Part shown: positions 1 through 10,060 of the stretch, one piece after another
Layout of the letters: each line of letters opens with the position of its first letter
Position numbering within the stretch: position 1 is the first letter of the stretch
NCBI GenBank assembly: GCA_001579985.1
Contig: LRSR01007760.1
Coordinates: forward strand, 1-40,141
Direction of reading: 5' to 3'
Length of the DNA stretch: 40,141 nucleotides
Origin: Hypsibius dujardini
Lineage: Eukaryota; Tardigrada; Eutardigrada; Parachela; Hypsibiidae
Made by a program: the position numbers and the translations under genes
The notes under the pieces: generated by a model
Database searches by the model: none
What the model was told of the DNA's origin: nothing
Seen by the model: only the letters and a program-made list of their open reading frames with translations

Positions 1-624
1 ATTATTCAAGTACCGAATTCAGAGTCACTTTGAAATATTCTTTTTCATTTAGACTTGCTGTAGTGATGAAAATGAAAATTTATTTCGTCGCTAAAATCGG
101 GCAAAGTTTTTTGTATGTGATATTTCAAAGTTGGGAAAATACTGGAGAATTCCGTTTTCCTTCATTTTCACTGTAAAAATGGGGATTTTTAGAACTAAAT
201 TAAATAGGATCTTTTTTAACATTATTCCATTCCAAATATAATTTCGAGTCGACTGGCATTAGCCAAGAAAAGATCTGAGGTCAGTGGGCGGAGTTGCAGA
301 CCAACACTGGAGAGCGTCGCTGGAATTATCGGTCCGCCCGAGGCTCCGCCCTCTGATCTCCGAAAATTATGCCAATCGACTCGAAATTAAATTTGGAATG
401 AAACGAATTTGAAATAATTCTTTTTACGTAAGTTCTAAAATTTTGCATTTTTTACAGTGAGAACGAAAGAAAATGGAATCTTCCAGTGTTTTCCAAACTT
501 TGAAATATCACCAAAAAAAACTCTGCCCGATTTTAGCGACGAAATTTTTTTATTTTCAGCACTACAGCAGGTCTGAATGAAAAGAATATTTCCAAGTGAT
601 TCTGAATTCGGCACTTGAATAATG
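1..624. repeat. Long palindromic (snap-back) repeat, about 0.62 kb
   Basis: The sequence at 1-300 reappears as an imperfect reverse complement at about 330-624, with the two ends matching closely (ATTATTCAAGT... against ...ACTTGAATAAT). The centre carries a GGGCGGAG / CTCCGCCC pair. Shorter relatives with the same centre occur at 25350-25550, 34920-35160, 35310-35530 and 37960-38290. The form is that of a foldback or MITE-like element. I see no coding capacity, and the open frames here are by-products of the repeat. The left end may extend beyond the window, so no target duplication could be checked. Confidence 0.7.
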
Positions 625-735
625 CCCCAAGCCAGGTCTGAGGATGAGGACGATGAGAAGATCATTGTCCACGCGCATTGGATCGCTACGGAAAATATGA
701 ATTCCTGCTGAAATTCTGGAACGGTTTGCTCTGCA

Positions 736-933
736 CAGTGGCGCGCCGAGCTTTGGTTTGAGGGGGGTGTTTTTTATTGTATCCGAAATATTTCCGATAG
801 AACGTAAGGGGGGAGTATTGCATGACAATTCTCAATCATAGTCTTTTTCTCTAATGGGGGACCCTTGGGGCACTTTTTTGACTTTCGAGGGGGGTTGTAG
901 ATCAACGAATCACCCCCCCTCGGCGCGCCACTG
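736..933. mobile_element. hAT-type MITE, 198 bp
   Basis: Perfect 15-bp terminal inverted repeats (CAGTGGCGCGCCGAG and its complement) bound a 198-bp non-coding segment. It is flanked by a perfect 8-bp target duplication, GCTCTGCA, at 728-735 and 934-941. An 8-bp duplication with CAGTGG termini is characteristic of the hAT superfamily. There is no transposase, so the copy is non-autonomous. The exact duplications suggest a fairly recent insertion. Confidence 0.85.
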
Positions 934-941
934 GCTCTGCA

Positions 942-1216
942 CTTCGCTTTTACTGTTTTGAGCTGCCGGGATTCAACCCCGAGCTTCGTCATGTTAAACG
1001 GTGCTAAGCTTGATCTATTAACTGCCTGTCTCAATGTGTCTCTGCTTAGCATGATGCATCATTTTTCACTGTTTTACAGTCTGTATAACTGGCTTTACAG
1101 AATCAATGGAAGAGAAACTAAAAATACAACCAAAATAAAGAATAATTGCAATCTCTTTTTTATCCTCTTCAATTTTATCGCGATGAATGAGTTTTTCAAA
1201 ATTCCCATGACAGAGG
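942..1216. other. Intergenic DNA downstream of protease gene A
   Basis: No supportable gene. From about 1095 the sequence becomes similar to about 25820-25973 downstream of gene B, so one boundary of the segmental duplication lies near here. Sequence before that is not shared with the B side. Confidence 0.5.
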
Positions 1217-4200
1217 TCAGTTTTGTGCGATTGAATCGACTATCCAGTGAGTGAAGTAGGTGACTTTGGCAAAAACCTAAAAATAAATGCGAAAACGCCA
1301 TATATTTACAGCATCTTTCAATTAAGCAATTTGAGCATCCGAAAGGAATTAATAAAAGCCAAGTAAAAGTACAAATCAACTAATCAATCAATCAATTGAT
1401 TTCCAGTGGAACTTTATCACTTTAAATTGAAATTTTGAAATTCCACCAAAAAAACTTTAGTGCCACAACGGCGAAATGAAAAAAAATTAAGCTGAGCATC
1501 CTTAATTATAAATTTATGAAAAAATTAAGTGGTGACAACTATATTTTTCAGGTCCTTAAACATTGCCCCAAACTTACCGCTGGAAGACGTGGCTCTGCGC
1601 AACCGTAGCTCCAGCTGGAATCACCGTGAATTTCCCACTGTCCGGCGGCGTTGGGGCACACGTACGGACCTCCCGAGTCACCCTGGCAAATATTGAAACC
1701 ACCTAAAAAACGAAACAGACATTTCGATATTTCAACACTTTCCAGCTATCCTCGTCAGCGTCGACGCTGGTGACTTAAAAGGTGACTTAAAAAGGATGAA
1801 TTTATTCCCTTCTTGGCTCAAGGGACAATAAAGTACCCAGGGGACTTCTTTATGAGGCTTATTTATTCCTATTTTTGCACTACGGACAAATTAAGTACCC
1901 GCAAGACTTTTTTGTCCAGTCACAGCATAAATAAGTTCCTAATTTGTCGCCTGGCCGAAATAAAGTCAAATAATTTCCTGTACTACTAGAGGTCTGTACC
2001 ATCTGGCGTTGCCGTGCATATCATCCGCGGGGTCAGCGCCCATCCGGACTCCTCTCCGATTGTGGTATTACAGGCGTCAATGGACATGATGGGCACGTAA
2101 ACTTGCCGAAGATGCTCCGACGTCGGCTCGGAATCTGAGGATATACGACGGCCCCATCCTGGATGAAGGAAATTGTTGTTTCGCAATACGGTCACATTAT
2201 AAAAATACAGTGTACACGAGGATTAATTGACTAGAGAGACAAAAAAGATTAGGAAACTTAATTACATTTTTAGTTAACCATGAATTCAGAAACAACGTAT
2301 TAAAAGTTTGTGTCATGTTCTGACTAAAATCATCCATTAAGCATCCATTAATTATATAAGCTTCTATGTGTCGACTTATTTTGTCTCCTTGTCGTTTGTC
2401 AGTTTACATAATACAGTGTCGTACATAATCGTTAGGTGATCTTTGATTGTGACTGTGCGTTTGTTGATCTATTTAAACAGAAATGTGAGTGATGTTCAAG
2501 AACTAACTTTTTAACCTTAGATTTTTCGCTTGTCAGTCTAAGAAACTCTCATTATCTACCGAGTACGTCAACCTAAAATTCTACCGATAGGACTTAGGCC
2601 TATCAAATGGCAGTCCCATTGCATTTTTGCGTTTGTCGATCTATTTAAACAGGAATTTGAGTTGTGTTCTGGCAGATCTTTAGTTTCTTTCATTTTCGTT
2701 TGTCAGTCTAAGAAACTCTCATTATTTACCGAGTACGTCAACCTAGAATTCTACCGATAGGACTCAGGCCTATCAGCTGGACCCTACAGGCATAATATAC
2801 CTGACGCCATGCACGCAGTTCCAGGCGCGGGAACAGGAGCACCCGCATGTGGCAGGCAGATCGGGGCGATATTCTTCCGGAACGGAATGTGTTCCCTCAG
2901 CTTCAGCAGGCAGACGTCATGATCCCATAGTCGAGGTGAATAATACGGATGACTACGTTGATGTAATGAAATAGAGTGAAATAATTATTGCTTGCTTAAC
3001 AAAATTGTATATTTGTATATATATATTATTTGTATTTATCAACACAAAAAAAAACAATTAAATATTGTTGCGCTTACCAGACAATTTTTTCAACTGCAAT
3101 GCTGATCCCGCCTTCCGATTCGGCGGTCCGCGACATGGTGTGACTGCCGACGCGGACTGTGTAGCCGGTCGGTGGGTACCAATCGTTAGAAGCTGAGCTA
3201 TAAAATAATATGAAACACCACAATTTGATTCATGATTTATTGTTTTTTTTTATATTTTTTATTTATATGAAATTTGGTTTTTTTTGGGGAAATTGACGAC
3301 AGCTGTTAGGCATGTATGTAAATTCCCATTTATATGTCAACTAAAAAGTGGAAAAGCATCAGTTAATGTAGTTTGAAAAACATTCAGACAGTTGCATGAA
3401 ATTTGCTGTATGAAAATCGTACTTGTGCAAACAATGGGCGGCTGTTAGGATCCACCTGGATGTGAATTACATCACGATGAAATTGCAGTTTTACCAGCAT
3501 CAAAGAATAATTTTCACACGATCTTACCGGTCAGATATGATTGATCCACCACAAAACTAGAAAATATATACAAAAAATTGTACGTCTGTCTTATTATTTT
3601 CAGACTAATGTTTTTTTAAGAATATAAATCGAATAAAGAACTGGCTTGCAATTAAGTAAATAAAATAACCACTTTTTGGTTTATTTTTCATCGTTCATTT
3701 AATTGATTGAGGCAGCAAAATAGTTGCAGAAATCAAACTTTTTGAATTAAAATTAAAATTAAGTCGACTTTTTTTGTTTGTGCAATCTTCTCTTCGATTA
3801 ATCCAGACAAGGACACGAAGCGGAGGCATTTTAACTTACCTGGTCGCCACCGGGTCGAATGAGAGCAACTTGCCACTGAAAACGGGAAAAAAAGCCGTCC
3901 GATTATTTACGCGCAAGAAATATAAATAATTTAGATTGTAGAAATTTTTACCGGAAGAGAATTTTTATTTGCAATCACACCTGAAAGAGAAGAGGAAATA
4001 TCTCGGCGTTCAATTCGTCAAGTTTCAATCGGAATTAAATTGGAAAGATGATGAGAACACTTAGCGTAACATTCGATTAACCAAAAATGTAAATTTCTTA
4101 ACGATTGTCTAATCAAAAGATACATTATTTTCATAATTAATATTTCATTAATTAATTAATTTTTAATTAACTCATTAAATAGAAGAGCCCTCCAACAATT

Positions 4201-7200
4201 TGAGTGCATTCTGCGAATGAATGAGTGTTTTAACAAGTCTAGCCAAAAACTTTTAATCTATATAAGCAATAATTATTGTGCTGATGAGTATTTTTAATGA
4301 TGAATTATTTATCAATTATCACTTATTTATTTATTTATTAAAGATAAAACGTTAATTCTTACCTCCAACGATTCGACTGGCTTTGAGTGCGTTCTCTGTG
4401 CGAATTGGGAAGTGAGAAACTCCACATCTGAAAAAGGGGGAAGAGTGTTCAAAAAATACTGTAGAAAAGCCTGGACTTGATTGCTTCAAATGTCGGGACA
4501 CAAGACCACAGCCTGTTGATTGTTGATTGCATAAAAATTTTAATTCTGAAGGAATTTCAGCCATTGATTCTTTGATTGGTTTCATTTTTCATCCTTTCGC
4601 GTGGTGCTTGATTGATTTCTTGCGACGTGCATGCACTGGCCAAAAATTTTGACCAATCGGAGTTAAAGCTAACCGCCAGCTAACTAAAACAATGTGTGTA
4701 AAACTAAGCGGCCTAAGGTTTACACACTTTTTGACTTTTTGCGGCTGTATATTCGTACAAATTAAATTTAAGAAATTAAGGTTCCGTGCGAACCGGTTAA
4801 TGAAAGCAAAACAGTACTATAAAGTATATTACAACGTTATTATTGATTTTGAGGTGCTTGTGTACCATAGTCCCCCGACCTCAAAGGACAGTTAAGCCCC
4901 ACCCCCTCCAATCATCGGTTGACAGTTCAGTCGGATTCACTGTGTCGTGATTGGTGGAAATTTAAGCGTAACTTGGCAGCGATTGATTGATTGATTAAGC
5001 GGAATTTTTTGACGCACACATTAAACCAGTTGATTGCTTGATTGTAAGTAAACAATGGCAAACGGTGATGAACAGATAAGATCCAGGGTGGATCAAACTA
5101 ACTGGTAGGGCAAAAAATAGTTCCTTGAGATCGGGGGATAACGGTTAACCTGAATTCTCCCTTAAAATAGTTCCTGCTAATCGCTTAGCGTGCCCGGGCT
5201 GCTCGAACTCCGACCGCTTAAGATTTATGGCCACACGCGCAATGATGAGTTGTTTAAAGAGAAAGTGTTGTTTCTGCTTACTCTGGCGCGCAATATTCCC
5301 ATTTCTCATCGGATCCGTCCGCGCAATCGTTGACGGCGTTGCAGGAGACGTTGGGATGATAGCAGCCGACATTGTCGTCGCAGGCCAACAGATTCGTCGC
5401 ACAAGCCAGTGTGGTCACTTCGATCAGAAATCCTCGGTAACTGGCCTCGTCGTCGGCAGTGAAAGTGACGTGAATCTCCTCCGAGTTTCTACGCAAAAAC
5501 AACCAAAAGCTTTAAAAAAAGAGGACAAAGCTGTTTGAATTGAGGGCGCACCTGATTTCGTAATAGTCCAACTCCGTTTCATCCTGATCGACTCCGCAAA
5601 ACTCCTTTCTCACATTGTTGGTGACATCGTGGACGACCAAATTGTCCTCACAACCAGATCCCAAATCGAACAGAAGGGACTTCAACTGCACCACCCAATC
5701 CCTAGTCAAAAACAGGCTAATAATAACCACCCACCTATTCCTTAATAAAAAAAGGATATTAGTAACATCCCAGTCCCTAGTCAAAAAAAGGATATTAGTA
5801 ACCACAAAGTCCCTAGTCAAAAACAGGCAAATTAAAACCACAATTCCTAGTCAAAAACAGGCAACTAACAAACACCCACCTATTCCCTAATCAAAACAGG
5901 CTAATAACAACATCCCAGACCCTAGTCAAAAACAGGCTATTAATAACCACACAGTCCCTAGTCGAAAACAAGCTATTAATGATATTAAGATAACAAATTA
6001 AGAATTTCTCGGAAGCTTAAATTTTTCTCTTGGATAATGGTAAAAAAACATGCGCATCTAAGTGTGATATGTGTGATATTTGGAATTTCAATAAAACGCC
6101 ACGAGAGTTTCTTTTAAAGAATTAACTTTTTCGGTCACTTCAAAGCATTTTAATTAAATTATAAACACGATTTTCTGTCAGACAATCAATCACTTGCATT
6201 TTTGAGACGAGCAAACGTGTAGAGAACAAATGGCACGACCACTTGTGTGGAATGAAATGAAAATGACGAAAAATGAGGGTACGAAGAAAATGGTTCATGC
6301 TGTGGAGGCGTGGCTAACCGGTTCGTTTTTCGGATGATATAATTGGCCACATAGTTGTTGTTGTAGTTGGAAGGATAATTAGGGCTTCGAATGAAATTAA
6401 CGGCCGCAACTTTCTCCAAAGTAATGATAGGCGTCTGCCACGGCGGTAAAGTCGGTTCTGGCTCAACTTCGACATATGTCAAGTCTGCAAAGAAAACGTA
6501 AAAAAAACTCCCATAAGAGTTTATGCATTTAACTATTATAAAATAATATTATTTCCTCATCATTCCAATCTTAATTAAATATTTTAAAAAATACATAAAT
6601 GCAACAAAAATTTTACAGTAAAATGTCCTATTATTATTATTTTTTATTATTATATTTAAAAAAATATAGATGAAAAGAAAATTTCACAGTAAGATGTCTC
6701 TTTTTTTCTGGAATTTCAAAGAGTAAACGCGTACTGATTTGCCAGCCGGTTCCGGCGATTCCGTAATCGGAGCAGAACTCAACCACGGCGCGATTTTTCC
6801 GTACAGTCTGGGCCCTGGGCGGCAGAGTGTTTCCACAAAAAGGTCCTGTCCAAAAGAAAAACGGGATAAATCCAAAAAAAACCAATGCGCCCTCAAGGGT
6901 TCGGTGATTGATGACGTCATACCGAATGCGGGAGACGCAGTGCCCCGACAAGCTCGTGAGGTGGAGAGACTATTGTTGGTAGCTAGAGCGTCAACAAAAA
7001 ACCACAATTATATAGAGACATAGAAATGTTTGTTTAAAAAAAACTTGTTGGAAGTTGCACAAAATCAGGCAGCTAACTGGTCTATCATTACTGTAAAGTC
7101 CCTACCACAAGGTGCTGGATTTTAAACCCACCAGTGAATTTGTAGCAGGGGCAAAATTAACTAGCTCGCAGCAATCCCTATAATCAAACAATCAAGCAAT

Positions 7201-8817
7201 CAAGCACTCAATTCCGGCATGATCAATCGAGCACAATCAAATCAGCTTAAATCAAGCAATCAAGCACTGGTGCGGCCTGAGATTGATGTGTAAATTTAGT
7301 CACTAATCAATGAATCTATCGCAGTGGGAAGAAATAAAAACTAAACATTATCAACGTCTGTGAAATTCAATCAATTAACAAGTGCAGTCTTGTGGTCTCC
7401 CTAATTTTGCGATGAATCAGAACGGTTGCATTTTAGTGGTGCGATGACGTAGTCGCACAATGTGGAGCTCTATCATTAAACGTATGGTCTTCTTTGTGTT
7501 TCATAAGCTTTTGAAAACGGAATGAAATGTATTTTTTTCTGCGTCGATAAAAATAAGATAATGATCCATTTGAAACGTGGGTGTTATTGTCCGTACTAAC
7601 CGCGTATGGATGTGTCGTAAATGCTCACTCGATCTTGTTCACTGAAACATACAAAGACAGTGAGCGAAATTATAGATTATTAAAAGAAAAAGAAAATGCC
7701 AATGCGTTGTATAAAAAATGCTCGTATGTGATACGTGCTAATGCCATTCTGCATGATTACTTACCAGGCACTTCCGATCTGCTCGACTTGGAATGTCCCG
7801 GTAAAGGTGAGGGTCAATTGGGTGTCCGGAGGTCCAGTGATGAAATATCGGCAATACTATAGATTTAATTATATATAAACAAATGTATAAATACATTACA
7901 TAACAGAACGTTACATTACTTTGCATTACACATCACATTGCATAACATTACAATACATTATATTACCTTACACATTACATTACATTACATTACATTACAA
8001 TACATTACATTATATTGCATAACATTACATTACATTAAATTATATTATATTACATTATATTACATTACATTATATTGCATAACATTACATTATATTACAT
8101 TACACATTACATTGCATTACATTATGTTACATTATATTACAGTATATCAACAGACTGGCAGTTGTAATTGATTCCGGATCGAGTTCGTCGTCTAAAATAA
8201 TACTCACCGTATAGTCCTCATAATTATTGGGATAATTATCGCTGGTGATGACGCGGACATCGGGTCCTATTATTCGGTCTCCCTGGCATGGCACTGCTAT
8301 CGCTGAAAAGAGAAACTAAATTTATTGACGAAGCCGAAAATACATATTGCCAGTAATTCTGAAATATATTCGGTATATACATACATAGTTTTCATATATT
8401 CACATGTTTATATTAGATACATAGTTATATAAATATTTGATATTTAGTTTTAGAGTATATAAATTAGATGTATCTATTGATATATATTCAATACATATAT
8501 AATATTTATATTTTAATGTAATATATTTCACTTATATTTTTTATTATAATATGTTACATATTTTATTATATTATGTTACATATTTTATTATATTATTTTA
8601 TTTTGTTTTATTTTAATTTTTTAGATAAATATTATTTTGTTCATATAAGAGATAGATATATACATATATGTATGTAGATATTAGAATACTTGCAGACATA
8701 TATGAAGAAAGCGTATTTATATATCTATTTATATTGATTTATACATATCGATAAATTACCTGAAGGAGTAATGAAGCTTAATGCAACTAACACCACTGTG
8801 CTCAAAGACGGTGCCAT
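1217..8817 (-). CDS. Serine protease A: secreted CUB-CUB-LDLa-trypsin protein (18 exons)
   Basis: Likely a secreted trypsin-fold endopeptidase with N-terminal CUB and LDLa modules, ovochymase-like in layout. Exons in coding order: 8817-8760, 8302-8208, 7856-7765, 6952-6891, 6845-6735, 6484-6319, 5701-5552, 5488-5282, 4427-4363, 3980-3952, 3875-3840, 3556-3528, 3455-3423, 3197-3078, 2952-2801, 2158-2000, 1702-1578, 1276-1217. All phases join and give 582 aa plus TGA. Signal peptide is about 1-22; CUB modules about 25-139 and 155-272; LDLa Cys 274-311 with SDE; activation site R332|IVGG; catalytic H374 (TAAHC), D430 (HDVCLLKL) and S531 (GDSGGP). Position 189 (chymotrypsin numbering) is Asn and 216 is Ser, so specificity is probably non-tryptic. 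The intron after exon 4 has a GC donor; the rest are GT-AG. The start ATG is the first in frame and opens the signal peptide. Exon limits are inferred from splice motifs and agreement with gene B. Confidence 0.88.
2452..2780. repeat. Tandem duplication inside an intron of gene A, unit about 174 bp
   Basis: The block starting near 2454 (GCGTTTGTTGATCTATTTAA) is repeated from about 2628 with a few changes, each ending in a CCGATAGGACT...GGCCTATCA motif. Gene B has a single copy at about 27506-27660. It lies between the exons carrying the catalytic Asp and the activation-pocket region. No function is visible. Confidence 0.7.
5702..5985. repeat. Minisatellite of the exon-7 3' splice site, about 8 units
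   Basis: Units of roughly 33-37 bp containing CCTAGTCAAAAACAGG or close variants start at the exon boundary (5701) and recur near 5735, 5779, 5811, 5845, 5882, 5930 and 5957. Read on the minus strand each unit is a pyrimidine tract followed by GACTAG, the same sequence that precedes exon 7. Gene B has only two units (about 30222 and 30272). The intron of gene A therefore carries several decoy acceptors. Confidence 0.7.
7890..8150. repeat. (TTACA)n satellite in intron 2 of gene A
   Basis: Degenerate ATTACATTAC repeat filling most of the intron between exons 2 and 3. The frame open across it is a repeat artefact. The same intron of gene B holds a longer and purer array (31945-32345). Confidence 0.9.
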
Positions 8818-9280
8818 TATTCCACGGGATGGATCCTCGTTAGGGACCCAACAAGGACGACAAACGGAAGTCACGCACACACTGAATCAATTAAAATTTT
8901 ACCCTGAATCAGCTGAAATTCTGGCCGACAAGTTTGCTGCACCCAAGTTGATTCTTCGTACAATCTACGAACTTTTAGTTGTTCGTATAATACTGTTTCC
9001 CCAATTGTGTTGCTCGACAATAACTCTTATCGAATTGAAGGTTAGTTAATTTTAAGATTATTCCGGCACAATACACCCAAAAGGCAGTCAATATATTGCA
9101 GAGTACGGACTGCCACAACGCGATATCGGCAGGTACCACGCACCGTTGTCGTTTAAGAACCAACCCCCACGTGAAATGGCTGAATCCAGTCACGGCTCAC
9201 ATTTATCTACCTGTACTGAACTTATCCCTATAATGAACAAGTCAAGCTCGAACTGCGCCCTCGCAAAGCTTCCTTTGGTC
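8818..9280. other. Upstream region of protease gene A
   Basis: About 0.46 kb matching 32912-33375 upstream of gene B, so the presumed proximal promoter was duplicated with the gene. I see no clear TATA box and no other gene. Homology between the two copies ends at the TCTG microsatellite. Confidence 0.5.
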
Positions 9281-9285
9281 TGTCA

Positions 9286-9334
9286 CTGCCTGTCTGTCTG
9301 TCTGCCTGTCTGCCTGTCTGTCTGACTGCCTGTT
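9286..9334. repeat. TCTG microsatellite with Polinton target site (left part)
   Basis: Short (TCTG/CCTG)n run. The last six bases, CCTGTT (9329-9334), are repeated exactly at 24743-24748 on the far side of the mobile element, which shows that the element inserted into this microsatellite. Confidence 0.85.
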
Positions 9335-9413
9335 AGTAGTGGATAACTGGAGGTTCCAGCACATTTTTACAAATGTTGTAAAACCCCTACAAACCCTGTA
9401 AAAACCCCTACAA
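9335..9413 (+). repeat. Polinton left terminal inverted repeat (79 bp)
   Basis: Matches the reverse complement of 24664-24742 at 76 of 79 positions. It contains two near-identical internal copies of TGTAAAA(A)CCCCTACAAA in tandem. It begins AGTAGTGG, in keeping with the AG start typical of Polintons. Confidence 0.95.
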
Positions 9414-10060
9414 AACGAACTTAGGTTTTTTAAAATAAATAAGCATTCCTATAATTTAAATTAGCTGACCCGTGTTCGATGTTTTCGCCTACTTGACTCT
9501 TTCTGGAATGGAGAGTGTGTGTGTACAGCATCTAAACTTGCTAGGGTGCTGCTTCATCAATTTGACACTTAATTCGGTTTGTGTGCCCACTTCAAAGCTC
9601 CTACTGAATCGCTCATAGCAACTTGTATGAAAAATTTTTACTGAAACGATTTCTAGGAAGTGACCGGGTTTAACCAAATTTAAGAGGTGGCCCAAGTTTA
9701 AACCATTTACAGTAGGGAAAACCACTTGACGCGGTACGTTTTGTATACCGTGGGTGACCATATATTACGTTTTAAGTTTTTTTTTTCACCAAGGGCTATT
9801 CATATGTTACTTAACATTGTGATCCAAGTTAGAACCTGTTTTACGGACCAAGTAGGAACCACTTTAACTCCAAGTTAGAACCATTATCCACAAACTAAAT
9901 TAGAACCTCTATTTCAACCCAAGTTTGAACCACTGTTTGACCAAGTTCGAACCAAACCGATCAAATAATTTTAAAACTGATTATCAAACAAAAGTAATAT
10001 GTTTACTATTGAATACGCTTTTCAGCACATATATTCCTTTTGTTCTTTTCCAGCACGAAG
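9414..10060. other. Polinton left non-coding region
   Basis: No supportable gene between the left terminal repeat and the polymerase. The region holds the subterminal motif array and, just before the polymerase ATG, a pyrimidine-rich stretch ending in TTCCAG that resembles a 3' splice acceptor. A spliced 5' leader for the polymerase is therefore conceivable. Confidence 0.4.
9658..9960 (+). repeat. Left subterminal array of CCAAGTTnGAACCACTT-like motif
   Basis: Six or more degenerate units spaced about 22-25 bp contain CCAAGTTAGAACC, CCAAGTAGGAACC, CCAAGTTTGAACC or CCAAGTTCGAACC. The same motif appears in opposite orientation near the right end (23346-23535). It lies between the terminal repeat and the polymerase gene. 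Binding sites for a replication or transposition protein, or promoter elements, are possible; the sequence alone does not decide. Confidence 0.75.

Noticed and set aside
625-960. Possible host exon interrupted by the hAT MITE (EDHCPRALDRYGKYEFLLKF-like frame)
   Set aside because: Short, with no convincing splice sites and no recognised domain after removing the MITE.
950-1030. tRNA-like T-arm (minus-strand GGGGTTGAATCCC)
   Set aside because: No acceptor or anticodon stems could be built; the B-box word deviates from consensus.
5145-5538. Plus-strand frames opposite exon 8 of gene A (and 29750-30061 in gene B)
   Set aside because: Antisense shadows of the CUB/LDLa exon; the minus-strand reading has the domain cysteines and splice sites.
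7938-8171. Open frame across the TTACA satellite (His/Tyr/Ile/Thr repeats)
   Set aside because: It is a translation of an intronic simple repeat in gene A.
9489-9761. Minus-strand 90-aa frame near the left Polinton end
   Set aside because: Overlaps the subterminal repeat region and has no recognisable features.
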